The notes under the pieces are model-generated. The model did no database searches, had not been told where the DNA came from, and saw only the letters and a program-made list of their open reading frames with translations. This document shows, piece by piece, positions 17,578 to 26,800 of a DNA stretch of 64,000 bases; positions within the stretch are counted from its first letter, which is position 1; each line of letters opens with the position of its first letter. The translations under genes and the position numbers were made by a program. The DNA comes from Marinagarivorans algicola (GTDB lineage Bacteria > Pseudomonadota > Gammaproteobacteria > Pseudomonadales > Cellvibrionaceae): the NCBI RefSeq assembly GCF_001292705.1, contig NZ_LGAK01000027.1, positions 1 to 64,000 of the forward strand, written 5' to 3'.

Positions 17578-18144
17578 ATGAATATTATCAAAGTCACTGC
17601 ATTGTGTTTAAGCGCTGCCGTATTGAGCGCTTGCGACGACCACTATCATGAAGAGCTAGAAGCGCCATACATTCATTACTGGGAAGTCGTCGATAGTTAT
17701 GGCCATAGCAACCTTCGCTTTAACACCTTTCAAGAAAGCCATGGCGTTTTTTCGCAAAACTTATTCATAGACCCTTTACTTGATAACGGGTATTTTGAAT
17801 TATGGTGGGATGTGAGTAGCTATGATGATTATTCGGCAGGTATTTATATCAATGACCGGCCAAGCCTCATTGGGGCTTATGAGCTCGACACGGCTTACTG
17901 CGGTTATGACCGCAGCTGTGATCACTCCGGTTTTGCTTACTGTCACTTTAATAGCCATACAGCCAACCCTTACCTCAATGGCTCAGATACTCTCTCTTGC
18001 TCTACACGAAGAGCAGATAATACACATTTTGATATCACGCCATTATTTACCGGCCATCCGAGTAATCTTTACATGATTCTTGAGGTGTGTGATAACGACT
18101 CGGGTCTATGTGACAGCCAAGCTCAAAAAGTTACCTTTGAGTAA
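17578..18144 (+). CDS. Small hypothetical lipoprotein
   Basis: A 188-residue protein with a clear lipoprotein signal (MNIIKVTALCLSAAVLSAC), lipidated Cys at residue 19. The next residue is Asp (CDDH), which in enteric bacteria favours retention in the inner membrane. The mature part is rich in Tyr, Asp and His and has several Cys (YCGYDRSC, YCHF, CDNDSGLCD) that could pair as disulfides. I do not recognise the family. It is convergent with gmhB. Confidence 0.75.
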   Translation: MNIIKVTALCLSAAVLSACDDHYHEELEAPYIHYWEVVDSYGHSNLRFNTFQESHGVFSQNLFIDPLLDNGYFELWWDVSSYDDYSAGIYINDRPSLIGAYELDTAYCGYDRSCDHSGFAYCHFNSHTANPYLNGSDTLSCSTRRADNTHFDITPLFTGHPSNLYMILEVCDNDSGLCDSQAQKVTFE

Positions 18145-18168
18145 ATCACGCCATGCTCGTCATATGGG

Positions 18169-18669
18169 TCACTTTAACACTGCCTGTAATTGCGTAAAAT
18201 CAATATCGTTACGACTGACCTTAACGCTTGGCATACCCACGCACCTTGCAGCATCAATATCACTTGAACTATCACCAATTAACAGGCATTCACTAGCCTC
18301 TAAATCATAATCGCGTAATGCTTGCTTAAGCATCCCTGGCTGGGGTTTACGACATTCACAAGCTTGCAAATATTGCCCCTGCCCTTCGCTTGGGTGGTGA
18401 GGGCAAAAAAAGACTGCTTCAATATGCACTCCGTGATCAACAAAACGCTGCTTCATCCATGTAGTTAACATTAAGAACGTATGCTCGGTATAAAAACCTC
18501 GTGCAATACCCGACTGGTTAGTCACTACAAAAATTTTATACCCCAACACACTAGCGCGACGACAAAAAGCAAAGATACCGGGTAAGAACTCAAAGTCTTC
18601 GATACGGTGGACGTAGCCTTTATCGACATTAATGACCCCATCACGATCTAAAAAAAGGCCTTTAGTCAT
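18169..18669 (-). CDS. gmhB: D-glycero-beta-D-manno-heptose 1,7-bisphosphate phosphatase GmhB
   Basis: GmhB dephosphorylates heptose bisphosphate in ADP-heptose synthesis for the LPS inner core. The HAD nucleophile motif FLDRDGVIN is at the N-terminus, and the Zn-binding loop CPHHPSEG...CECRKPQPGM, typical of GmhB, is present. GDSSSDIDAA supplies the distal Asp pair. The 167-residue form starts at 18669, overlapping the end of the heptosyltransferase gene by eight bases. A translationally coupled LPS-core pair is likely. Confidence 0.92.
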   Translation of the reverse strand: MTKGLFLDRDGVINVDKGYVHRIEDFEFLPGIFAFCRRASVLGYKIFVVTNQSGIARGFYTEHTFLMLTTWMKQRFVDHGVHIEAVFFCPHHPSEGQGQYLQACECRKPQPGMLKQALRDYDLEASECLLIGDSSSDIDAARCVGMPSVKVSRNDIDFTQLQAVLK

Positions 18670-19723
18670 GCGTGTTTTCCAGCGCTCGAGCCGCCTTATC
18701 AAATTGCTGCAACACGCTTTCAACGGTAATTTGCGCCATGAGATTATTCCCCTTTAATCGCCGACCCCATTTTAGCGTCATGGCATTGCGCCCCGTTTGC
18801 GCCAGCAGTACAGCATGGTAGACCTCTGCAACCAACCCTTGTGAGGCAAAAGGCCCTGTACGTGCAGGGTTGCTATGCGCATATAAGCCAATCACTGGGG
18901 TGCCTTGTGTGGTTGCCATATGGACAGGACCTGAGTCGGGACTTAAGACAATGTCAGCTCTTTTTAACAACGCCAGTAGTTGCTTGAGATGGGTTTTACC
19001 CACAATATCAATTGGCGAGCATTCACAGTTACGTTGTATGGCATGCGATAATTCGCGCTCTTGAGGTGTTGGCCCACCACACAAAATAATGCGAAAGCCT
19101 TGTTTCGCCGCATAGTCGATCACTTGCGCGTAGCGCTCAGGCAGCCAATTGCGCTCTGGATTACTGGCCCCCGGAGAAACGATAAATACCTTATCTTGGG
19201 CATCGATTTTATGACTATGACATAATGCCATGAGCCATTGCTTCTGTGCGCTAGCTATTGGGATATCCCACGTAGGAGTAAAGCGCGGTACGCCAATAGT
19301 ATGAGCAAACGCCGCAAAGCCCTCTAATACATGCGGTCTATCTGGCGCTGGGGCACGCTCATTAACCACTAATCCATGTAGTTCTTTAGATAAATGGCGC
19401 GCAAAACCAATTTTACGCTTAGCACGAATACAAGCTGCGGCAAAGTTGGCACGTAAAGCCACTTGCATATGCAATAAGATATCAAAGGTTTCTGGCAAAT
19501 CCATACGTAATTTATGGTAAGCGCGAAGGCCTTCACCCTTATCAAAGATAACGAACTTTACACCGGGTAAGCCTTGTAAAAGAGCGGCTTCTGTCTTACC
19601 AATCACCCAAGTGATATGCGCCTCAGGGTAAAAAGCCTGGATGGCCTGAACAACAGCCACTACATGACAAACATCACCAATAGCCGAAAGCCGGATAATA
19701 CAAATTGAGTTAATGGGAGTCAC
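18662..19723 (-). CDS. Glycosyltransferase family 9 (heptosyltransferase)
   Basis: A GT9 enzyme, probably transferring heptose from ADP-heptose to the LPS core. The N-terminus reads IIRLSAIGDVCHVVAVVQAI and the C-terminal nucleotide-sugar domain has VSPGASNPERNW and LSPDSGPVHMATTQGTPVIGLYA-type text, both classic for WaaC/WaaF. I cannot decide which heptosyltransferase it is. I chose a GTG at 19723 because AAGGG lies six bases upstream; a TTG seven codons earlier is the alternative. It overlaps gmhB downstream. Confidence 0.88.
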   Translation of the reverse strand: MTPINSICIIRLSAIGDVCHVVAVVQAIQAFYPEAHITWVIGKTEAALLQGLPGVKFVIFDKGEGLRAYHKLRMDLPETFDILLHMQVALRANFAAACIRAKRKIGFARHLSKELHGLVVNERAPAPDRPHVLEGFAAFAHTIGVPRFTPTWDIPIASAQKQWLMALCHSHKIDAQDKVFIVSPGASNPERNWLPERYAQVIDYAAKQGFRIILCGGPTPQERELSHAIQRNCECSPIDIVGKTHLKQLLALLKRADIVLSPDSGPVHMATTQGTPVIGLYAHSNPARTGPFASQGLVAEVYHAVLLAQTGRNAMTLKWGRRLKGNNLMAQITVESVLQQFDKAARALENTHD

Positions 19724-19986
19724 ATAGCGCCCTTGCAATATCAAAAGGCGTCAGTTTAACGAATCAACACCTAAAAGCCCAATCTAACGACTTCCAAGGC
19801 AAATCGATGCCTTAAATATCAACAGTCACCACACAAAATACTCAAAATAGCCTAAAAACGCACAGAGCTATCAGTACGTCCAGCAAGCTGCCGATCAACG
19901 TGTATTTTACACTTAGTTTACAGCACAATACCCACAGAGCGTATAGAATGGTTATTATCATATGACTAACTAAGAGCACACTCTTT

Positions 19987-20283
19987 ATGAACACACAAAA
20001 ACTCAGCCTCAGTGCAATTGCCATACTCGGCATAGCCTTAGCGGGTTGTGAAACAACAGGGGCTGTTGTCGGCGCTTCACAAAAAGGACTGGGTGCTTTG
20101 AGCTGCCCTGAAATCTATAACACTTTTAAAGCCTACGACAAGGATAAGCAGTCTGTCGATGCCGCTAAACAGCTATCTGCCGCGATTGGTATCCCTTATA
20201 CCGGTAACGGCACTGGGTTCCACGATAAAGCCAAAACCGCAGCTAATCTTGCTCTAATGGCCCAAGGTTGTAACGCACTTTAG
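19987..20283 (+). CDS. Small hypothetical lipoprotein
   Basis: A 98-residue protein with lipobox LAGC (Cys21) after a short hydrophobic signal. The mature part has two further Cys (SCPEIY and the C-terminal QGCNAL) and an Asp/Lys-rich middle (KAYDKDKQSVDAAKQL). No known family was recognised. It is followed immediately by a strong terminator, so it forms a single-gene transcript. Confidence 0.8.
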   Translation: MNTQKLSLSAIAILGIALAGCETTGAVVGASQKGLGALSCPEIYNTFKAYDKDKQSVDAAKQLSAAIGIPYTGNGTGFHDKAKTAANLALMAQGCNAL

Positions 20284-20287
20284 TCGG

Positions 20288-20335
20288 TTAAAAACCAAAA
20301 AAAGCCCACTATAAGTGAGCTTTTTTGGTTTTTTC
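20288..20335. terminator. Intrinsic terminator after small lipoprotein gene
   Basis: AAACCAAAAAAAGC and GCTTTTTTGGTTTTTT form the arms around CCACTATAAGTGA, with T-rich ends on both strands. It can stop both the lipoprotein transcript and leftward transcription. Confidence 0.85.
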
Positions 20336-20415
20336 GTCACTTTAGTTTTTCGTGACTGCTCATCAGTGCACTTATCTAGAGGTGCTCTGAGAGTTGTTCA
20401 TACTCTTTCTCGCCT

Positions 20416-20739
20416 TTAAGCTTCGTCAGGCACCGCTGCGTCTATCGCGGTTTTTAGCTCACCCTTTTCGTGCATTTCAGTAATAATATCGCAGCCGCCA
20501 ATAAGCTCACCGCCCACCCACAACTGTGGAAAGGTTGGCCAGTTAGCGTATTTAGGTAAGTTCGCACGAATATCGGGATTGGTCAATACATCAACAAATG
20601 CAAAACGCTGACCGCAAGCCATGACTGCCTGTGACGCTTTCATTGAAAAACCACACTGTGGAGCGTCAGGTGAGCCTTTCATATACAAAATCACATTGTT
20701 GTCAGCAATCTGATTTTTAATTGTTTCCATAATGTCCAT
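20416..20739 (-). CDS. grxD: Monothiol glutaredoxin GrxD (Grx4)
   Basis: A CGFS-type glutaredoxin that carries or senses [2Fe-2S] clusters with BolA partners. The active site is PQCGFSMKA, and the C-terminal WPTFPQLWVGGELIGGCDI is the glutathione-binding region. The 107 residues are close to E. coli Grx4 (115). The ATG at 20739 (MDIMETIKN) has GAGG six bases upstream; an alternative four codons earlier lacks one. Confidence 0.95.
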   Translation of the reverse strand: MDIMETIKNQIADNNVILYMKGSPDAPQCGFSMKASQAVMACGQRFAFVDVLTNPDIRANLPKYANWPTFPQLWVGGELIGGCDIITEMHEKGELKTAIDAAVPDEA

Positions 20740-20902
20740 CAATAACCTCACTAAATCTTAGTCAATAATTCAAGTATTAGCAGGCATTCTAGGCGATAGC
20801 ATCAGAGGGCACAAGCGGCGTGGTACTATCGCCTTTTAAGAAAACGACTTTACATCTCTAAACCAGATAAAAGCCTGTTGTTCTATTCAGCTTCTGATCA
20901 GG

Positions 20903-21130
20903 TTAAGCCTCTGTATCAATATGACCTAGAGTTCGACGCTCTATCCCTTTGCGCATCTCATAGCGACCTCTATGCCTAAAGGGCTGCTTGCGGCGGTCAT
21001 TATAGCCACGCCGCTCAGCAAAATAGTCGCCTTGACGATGATCCAACCTTTGCGCTACATGCGTAACAGGGATCACTTTGATCAGTCTTCGAATAGGCGT
21101 ATGGGGGTGCGTTGGGTCAAAAGGAATCAT
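20903..21130 (-). CDS. Small basic hypothetical protein
   Basis: A 75-residue protein, very rich in Arg and His (ERRGYNDRRKQPFRHRGRY, EMRKGIERR). GAGG lies eight bases before the ATG, and the frame sits cleanly between grxD and the acyl-CoA ligase gene. No family was recognised. The Arg-rich tail resembles nucleic-acid-binding or ribosome-associated small proteins, but that is only composition. Confidence 0.6.
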   Translation of the reverse strand: MIPFDPTHPHTPIRRLIKVIPVTHVAQRLDHRQGDYFAERRGYNDRRKQPFRHRGRYEMRKGIERRTLGHIDTEA

Positions 21131-21216
21131 ATCTGCCCTCAGTATGTCATTTACTCACTGTATTAACGGCTTCTCCCCTAATAACTTTAAGCCCCCCATA
21201 CCTCATGCTCGCCTTG

Positions 21217-22845
21217 CTATGTTACATTGTTATCTCGCAGCTCTCTGCGCAAAATCTTACCCACATTACTTTTCGGTAATTCCTTCCTAAACTCTACAAG
21301 CTTAGGTGCCTTATAAGCGGTTAGGTTTTCGCGGCAATAGCTAATCACATCTTCTTCGCTTAACCCTGGGTTTTCGGCAACCACAAATATTTTAACAATT
21401 TCACCACCTGAAGCTTGCGGCACACCAATCACCGCGGCCTCCATAATCTCGGGGTGAGTCATTGCAACATCTTCCACTTCATTAGGATAAACGTTAAAAC
21501 CAGAGACAATAATCATATCTTTTTTACGATCGACGATTTTAATATAGCCATCAGGTTGGATAACCGCGATATCGCCCGTCCTAAACCAGCCTTCATCGTC
21601 TAATACTTCAGCGGTTGCTTCTGGTTTGCCCCAATAGCCTTTCATGACTTGTGGGCCCTTTACGCACAACTCGCCGGCTTCACCCTCAGGAAGTACGACG
21701 CCCTCTTCATTAATTACCCTCACTTGAGTATTGGGTAAAGGCGTGCCAATAGTCCCCATCTGAATAGCATCTATCTTATTACTACTCACAATTGGCGAAG
21801 TCTCAGTTAGGCCATACCCTTCTGAAATATTGCAATGTGTGCGCTCTTGCCACAGTCTGGCTGTTTCACTTGTCAATGCCATACCGCCGGCAGAAGTCAC
21901 TTTTAGCGATGAGCTATCAAAAGAGTCAAATAAAGGGTGGTGCATCATGGCATTAAATAACGTGTTAAGGCCGACAAAAACAGTGATTTTAAAAGGCTCA
22001 AAGGCTTTGAATAATGCCGGTAAGTCTCTAGGGTTAGGAATAAGAATACTGTGTGCGCCGTTTGAAAAACCTGCCAATACATGTAAATTTAACGCATAAA
22101 TATGGTACAGGGGTAAAGGCGCTGCAAAGGTTTCTACATCTGCCGAAAAAAACTCAGGCATATGTTCTTTCATTTGTACAACATTACTGTAGAGGTTGTG
22201 CTGCGTTAACATAGCTCCTTTTGCTAAACCAGTGGTACCGCCGGTATATTGTAATACCATCAGATCATCTGGTGAAGTCTCTGTCACAGTAGCGCCATGC
22301 TGGCTTAATAACTGCCCGCCTTGCTTCAAAGCGTCTAAAAAAGAAATGCTTTTGTGAAAGCTAAACGCAGGAACCATTTTTTTAACGTGTTTAATCACAA
22401 AGTTCACTAAACTACGCTTAGGCCAAGGCATAGAGTCCGCAATTTCCGTGACGATAACGTGCTCAATGGGAGTCTGGTCGATAATAGTCGATACTTCATG
22501 GGCGACATTGGCCAGCACAATTAAGGCTTTGGCACCGCTATCTTTTAACTGGTGGCATAACTCTCGCGATGAGTACAGAGGATTGACATTGACAACCACT
22601 AAGCCTGCACGCATTGCAGCGTAAATAGCGATAGGATATTGACAAATGTTAGGTAGCTGTAAAGCGATACGATCACCGGCCTGCAGTTTGAGCCCGTGAA
22701 TAAAAAAAGCCGCTAAAGCAGCACTGCGATCGTCCACGTCCTTAAATGTTAATGTTGATCCTAAGCAGGTAAATGCGGCCCTTGTTGGATAGGCTTTAAA
22801 AGCATGCTCAAATAATGCTGAAGCTGTTTCTGAGTGTACGCTCAC
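21217..22845 (-). CDS. Long-chain fatty acid CoA ligase (FadD-like)
   Basis: An AMP-forming acyl-CoA synthetase that activates fatty acids for degradation or lipid synthesis. The 542 residues carry the AMP-binding motif LQYTGGTTGLAKGA, the adenine motif YGLTETSP and the FACS signature GWFRTGDIAVIQPDGYIKI with DRKKDMIIVSGFNVYP. The length and text are close to E. coli FadD (561). It is a single gene with its own promoter region. Chain-length preference cannot be read from the sequence. Confidence 0.9.
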   Translation of the reverse strand: MSVHSETASALFEHAFKAYPTRAAFTCLGSTLTFKDVDDRSAALAAFFIHGLKLQAGDRIALQLPNICQYPIAIYAAMRAGLVVVNVNPLYSSRELCHQLKDSGAKALIVLANVAHEVSTIIDQTPIEHVIVTEIADSMPWPKRSLVNFVIKHVKKMVPAFSFHKSISFLDALKQGGQLLSQHGATVTETSPDDLMVLQYTGGTTGLAKGAMLTQHNLYSNVVQMKEHMPEFFSADVETFAAPLPLYHIYALNLHVLAGFSNGAHSILIPNPRDLPALFKAFEPFKITVFVGLNTLFNAMMHHPLFDSFDSSSLKVTSAGGMALTSETARLWQERTHCNISEGYGLTETSPIVSSNKIDAIQMGTIGTPLPNTQVRVINEEGVVLPEGEAGELCVKGPQVMKGYWGKPEATAEVLDDEGWFRTGDIAVIQPDGYIKIVDRKKDMIIVSGFNVYPNEVEDVAMTHPEIMEAAVIGVPQASGGEIVKIFVVAENPGLSEEDVISYCRENLTAYKAPKLVEFRKELPKSNVGKILRRELRDNNVT

Positions 22846-23260
22846 GGTATTCCTCTTATTATATTTTAAAGCGGTGACCTACCTTCAGTCACTAAGCTTA
22901 TTATTTCAAACAAAACAAGTAACATTGTGCAACTGTCCATTGTATATAACTGTCCAGCTAAGCTGACAAATCTCACTTGTAATAGTGCTGGTTGTGTATT
23001 TTAGACGCCTAAACAAAGCGTTTATATTACACCTAGTACCGTAGTACACGAGTCATTTAACAGGCCCCGTTAATAAGCATTAACGCGCTCAACGGGGTGC
23101 CCTATAAACAGTGGCTGTTATATAACCCTCAAGATTACATTAAAACACATGACTATGCTGAACAAGATGCTTAAAAAGCGTTATATGACAGACAAAACAA
23201 GACGTATGAAAAGCATAAAGAAGCACTAATAGCTTAATTTGTATGGTTTTATCAGGCTTG
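22846..23260. other. Intergenic region between fadD-like gene and flavodoxin
   Basis: No gene was seen in 415 bases. It contains a direct repeat AACTGTCCA at 22931-22939 and 22948-22956, 17 bases apart, upstream of the acyl-CoA ligase. A hairpin at about 23064-23101 (arms CCCCGTT/AACGGGG) has only weak T runs. Confidence 0.5.
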
Positions 23261-23773
23261 CTATAATAATTCGCGCAGTAGTTGTTCGCACCAAGCATCA
23301 ATGCGAGTATCGCTTTGCTCGCTTTGCTGGTCTTCATCAATTGCCAACCCTACAAAGTGTAACCCGTCAGGTGCTAACGCTTTAGACGCATCAAACTCAT
23401 AACCGGTAATGGGCCAGTGCCCTACAATATGGGCGCCGCGCTCTTTCACTATGTCGTGAAGCATGCCCATAGCATCAACAAAAAAGTCACCATAACCAAA
23501 TTGATCACCTAGCCCAAAAAGTGCTACTTTTTTGCCATCGTACCTCATGGCCTGCGCATCGGGCCAGAATTCCTCCCAATCAGATTGTATTTGACCAAAG
23601 TCCCATGTCGATATACCCAACACAATAAAGTCATACGCATCAAAATCGAGCTGGGTAACATCCGCAATATCATGTATCACAGCATCGTGCGCCACAAAGC
23701 GCCCAGCAATCCTCTCAGCAATCGCCTGGGTATTACCCTCGTCACTCCCAAAAAAAATACCCACTTTAGCCAC
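23261..23773 (-). CDS. fldB: Flavodoxin FldB
   Basis: A long-chain flavodoxin carrying FMN as a low-potential electron carrier. The N-terminal phosphate loop GSDEGNTQAIA is present. The FMN-shielding regions are LGISTWDFGQIQSDWEEFWP and LFGLGDQFGYGDFFVDAMGML, and the C-terminus HFVGLAIDEDQQSEQSD closely follows E. coli FldB. The 170 residues match (FldB is 173). Iron limitation often induces flavodoxins, but I see no clear Fur box here. Confidence 0.92.
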   Translation of the reverse strand: MAKVGIFFGSDEGNTQAIAERIAGRFVAHDAVIHDIADVTQLDFDAYDFIVLGISTWDFGQIQSDWEEFWPDAQAMRYDGKKVALFGLGDQFGYGDFFVDAMGMLHDIVKERGAHIVGHWPITGYEFDASKALAPDGLHFVGLAIDEDQQSEQSDTRIDAWCEQLLRELL

Positions 23774-24030
23774 AAAATTTACCTCTCATTTTTTAGCGCA
23801 GCTATTTTGGCAACTATTGCCGCCTAAAACAACCACTACTCCCCCAAACACATGTCACGTAATCAATAGTTTGTTTCATTTAGTCACAAATGACGCATAG
23901 AGCTGCCATTTAATTGACGTAAAACAACGTTCAAATCGTAAATAAAGCGCTAAAGATGGCATAGATATTGATAGGAGCAGGTGAAGTTCAAAAAACAGTC
24001 ATCTTGATCGTAGAAGAATTGGAGTGAACC

Positions 24031-24984
24031 ATGGTTTCGCTAACGCAACCACAGCACAAAAAATCACACGAAGATCAAACCCCTAGCTCCGAGCAGGCAG
24101 CGATTAAAATATCAAGCTCTTCGGCAACACTCAAAAACGCACTCGATCGTTGGCAAATACAATTAAATGCCTCTTTAGAATTGCGTGATGTGCTCAACTG
24201 TTTTTTTAATGGCGTTAATAAAATTGTACGCTGCGCAGGCCTCACCTACAGCCATAGAGCAAAGGGTATCGCACTAGAATTAGGTGGAAAGAAAATCCAT
24301 TGTGCACAATATGCATTAAAGGCACGAGGGTATTCATTAGGCGATATTGTCTTTACACGAGCTAGACCTTTCAGCGATGAGCAGCTGCAGCAACTGGAAG
24401 AATCCCTGGCCCTTTTGTTTTATCCGCTGCGCAACGCTCTACTCTATAAAGAAGCACTTGATAACTCATTAAGAGATGCCCTAACAGGGCTGGCCAATCG
24501 CGCTGCTTTTGAGCTTTCCATTAAGCGTGAACTGGGTATGGCTAAGCGTCATAACTTACCGCTAAGCATGATTATTATCGACATTGATCATTTTAAGGGC
24601 GTCAACGATACCTACGGGCATCACGCGGGAGACTGCTTGCTCACGCATGTCGGTAAGGTACTCAAAAACATATTGCGCGAAACAGATCAGGTTTTTCGCT
24701 TTGGTGGCGAAGAATTTGTTATTTTACTCGCCAACGCTAACCTTGCTGCGGGCAATAAAGTGGCACAAAGAGCCAGAAAAGCCATTGCTAAAAGTCATAT
24801 TCACGTGGGGAAGCACTTAATTGGGGTGACAGTGAGCATGGGTGTGAGTACATTCTGCGCAGAAGATGATCGAAACACTCTGTTTAAACGCGCCGATGAA
24901 GCACTCTATTGCGCTAAAAACACAGGGCGAAACAGAGTGAATACCGAATGGGACTTACACCACAATCCTGATAGTGCTCGATAG
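24031..24984 (+). CDS. Diguanylate cyclase (GGDEF domain protein)
   Basis: A protein of 317 residues making cyclic di-GMP. The C-terminal GGDEF domain (about 150-310) has DALTGLANRAAFE, IDIDHFKGVNDTYGHHAGD and the catalytic FGGEEF, with an RETD product-inhibition site just upstream. The N-terminal 140 residues contain no obvious membrane segment and are not a family I recognise, so the input signal is unknown. No EAL domain is present. It is a single gene, convergent with rluB. Confidence 0.93.
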   Translation: MVSLTQPQHKKSHEDQTPSSEQAAIKISSSSATLKNALDRWQIQLNASLELRDVLNCFFNGVNKIVRCAGLTYSHRAKGIALELGGKKIHCAQYALKARGYSLGDIVFTRARPFSDEQLQQLEESLALLFYPLRNALLYKEALDNSLRDALTGLANRAAFELSIKRELGMAKRHNLPLSMIIIDIDHFKGVNDTYGHHAGDCLLTHVGKVLKNILRETDQVFRFGGEEFVILLANANLAAGNKVAQRARKAIAKSHIHVGKHLIGVTVSMGVSTFCAEDDRNTLFKRADEALYCAKNTGRNRVNTEWDLHHNPDSAR

Positions 24985-24989
24985 TCTTA

Positions 24990-25008
24990 GCGCTACATGA
25001 TGTAGCGC
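24990..25008. repeat. 19-base palindrome between convergent genes
   Basis: GCGCTACAT-G-ATGTAGCGC is a perfect palindrome in the short gap between the diguanylate cyclase and rluB stops. It lacks a T run, so it may be a weak terminator or an mRNA 3' end stabiliser. Confidence 0.5.
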
Positions 25009-25059
25009 ATCAGATAAGATCTAAAAGAATGCCGAAAGTTGGATTGATGCAGGCTAAAG

Positions 25060-25926
25060 CTAGCGACCATAACGCGGGTTTTTGTTTGACTTTCGCCCGC
25101 CGCCTTTCAATTTACGTACGTTACGCTCTTTCGCTTGTGCTGTTTTAGGAACGAACCGTCGTTTTTCGGGGACCTCTAAGCCTGCTGTTTTATGCAACTC
25201 AGCAATCTCTTTATCATTTAGCTCAATCCACTGCCCATTGCGAACATAAGAAGGGATAAAGATATTGCCATAACGTACACGCTTTAAACGGCTGACCTTT
25301 AAGTCTTGTGACTCCCACAGGCGTCGCACCTCTCGGTTTCGCCCTTCCATCACGGTACAGTAAAACCAGCGATTTGTCCCTTGTGCATGCTCGTTGTTTT
25401 TGCTTTCTTGAACATCAGTAAACTTCGCAACGCCGTCCTCAAGTAGAACGCCATCAGTCAGAATTTTACGTATGCCTTCTGTCACCGTGCCATGTACACG
25501 CACCAAGTATTCACGATCAATATTTGATGAGGGGTGCATCAGTTTATTTGCTAGTTCGCCGTTATTGGTAAACAACAACAGGCCACTGGTGTTAATATCT
25601 AACCGCCCAACTGAAATCCAGCGACCACTGGGTAATACGGGTAAGCGCTCATAAACTGTACTACGGCCGTCGGGATCTTGTTTACTGCATATCTCACCTT
25701 CCGGCTTGTTATAAAGTAAAACACGCGTTTCTTCGCGTTGAGTTTCAGGCACTTTAAAAGAACGCCCAAGGTAGACGATACGATCGCCAGGCGCTACACG
25801 CACGCCGAGTGTAGCCAGTTCGCCATTGAGCATAACTTGACCGGCGACAATAGCTCGCTCAATGGCGCGGCGAGAATCAAAACCTGCTGTTGCAAGTACT
25901 TTTTGGAGTTTTTCGTTAACACTCAT
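25060..25926 (-). CDS. rluB: 23S rRNA pseudouridine synthase RluB
   Basis: RluB makes pseudouridine 2605 in 23S rRNA. An N-terminal S4 RNA-binding domain (LQKVLATAGFDSRRAIERAI) is followed by the catalytic GRLDINTSGLLLFTNNGEL, with Asp as the nucleophile, and EGRNREVRRLWE. The basic C-terminal tail (RKLKGGGRKSNKNPRYGR) is typical. The 288 residues match E. coli RluB (291). It follows scpB by 80 bases in the same direction, a common scpA-scpB-rluB order. Confidence 0.94.
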   Translation of the reverse strand: MSVNEKLQKVLATAGFDSRRAIERAIVAGQVMLNGELATLGVRVAPGDRIVYLGRSFKVPETQREETRVLLYNKPEGEICSKQDPDGRSTVYERLPVLPSGRWISVGRLDINTSGLLLFTNNGELANKLMHPSSNIDREYLVRVHGTVTEGIRKILTDGVLLEDGVAKFTDVQESKNNEHAQGTNRWFYCTVMEGRNREVRRLWESQDLKVSRLKRVRYGNIFIPSYVRNGQWIELNDKEIAELHKTAGLEVPEKRRFVPKTAQAKERNVRKLKGGGRKSNKNPRYGR

Positions 25927-26005
25927 AAGGTGTGAGTTAAACCTCTGTTTTCTTTAGGGGCTCGGTGCTATCAGCAGCACTGAGAGTTGTTGCATCGCTT
26001 GGATA

Positions 26006-26773
26006 TTATGCAATGTCTGGGTCTAAATGTTGTTCTTGCTGCTGTTGATCATCTGGCTCTTCTTGGGCGGGCTCTTCTTGTTCAATCTTAGCCCTATTCT
26101 TAGACCCGTTCAGGCCCAATATTTCACTACTGGGTTTATCAGCCACATCCAGCTTGGCACTAATAGTGTCAATATCTTGCAATTCAGCTAAGCTTGGCAA
26201 CTGCTCTAAGCTCTTTAAGCCAAAATAATCTAAAAATTGGCGTGTTGTCGCATATAGTGCTGGCCGGCCAGGCACATCGCGATGCCCAACCACTTTGATC
26301 CACTCACGCTCACTTAATGTTTTAATGATATTACTGCTGACAGCCACTCCGCGGACATCTTCTATATCACCGCGAGTTAAAGGTTGACGGTAGGCAATCA
26401 GCGACAAAGTTTCGAGCAATGCTCTTGAATATTTTTGCGGTCTCTCATCCCATAACCTATTAACCCAGGGGGCCAAATCATCACAGACCTCAAAGCGCCA
26501 ACCACTGGCCACCTCTTTTAATACAAAGCCTCGGTCATGCTGACCGTCACGAATACCCATCAATGTATCCATGATTTGCTTGCGTGTGGGTCGTTTATCT
26601 TCATCAAACAAAGCAAAAAGCCTATCAATAGATAGAGCTTCAGAGTGTGCCAATATAGCGCCTTCGATAACACGGTTTAAAAAACGCTGATCATGCGGAT
26701 AGCTGCCCTCCTTTGCAACGGGAGGGGTTTGCATAGTAGGATCTTCAACGATTTCTGTAGGAGTCTCTGACAT
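26006..26773 (-). CDS. scpB: Segregation and condensation protein ScpB
   Basis: ScpB is the winged-helix kleisin-associated subunit of the SMC condensin complex. The core reads IEGAILAHSEALSIDRLFALFDE, LIAYRQPLTRGDIEDVRGVAVSS and the DVPGRPALYATTRQFLDYFGL segment typical of ScpB. The tail is acidic and Gln/Glu-rich. The 256-residue form starts at MSETPTEI (26773); a GTG directly after the scpA stop (26800) would add nine residues. It is translationally close-coupled to scpA. Confidence 0.92.
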   Translation of the reverse strand: MSETPTEIVEDPTMQTPPVAKEGSYPHDQRFLNRVIEGAILAHSEALSIDRLFALFDEDKRPTRKQIMDTLMGIRDGQHDRGFVLKEVASGWRFEVCDDLAPWVNRLWDERPQKYSRALLETLSLIAYRQPLTRGDIEDVRGVAVSSNIIKTLSEREWIKVVGHRDVPGRPALYATTRQFLDYFGLKSLEQLPSLAELQDIDTISAKLDVADKPSSEILGLNGSKNRAKIEQEEPAQEEPDDQQQQEQHLDPDIA

Positions 26774-26800
26774 AATATCTTTTGCTTGGGTAAAGCGCAC

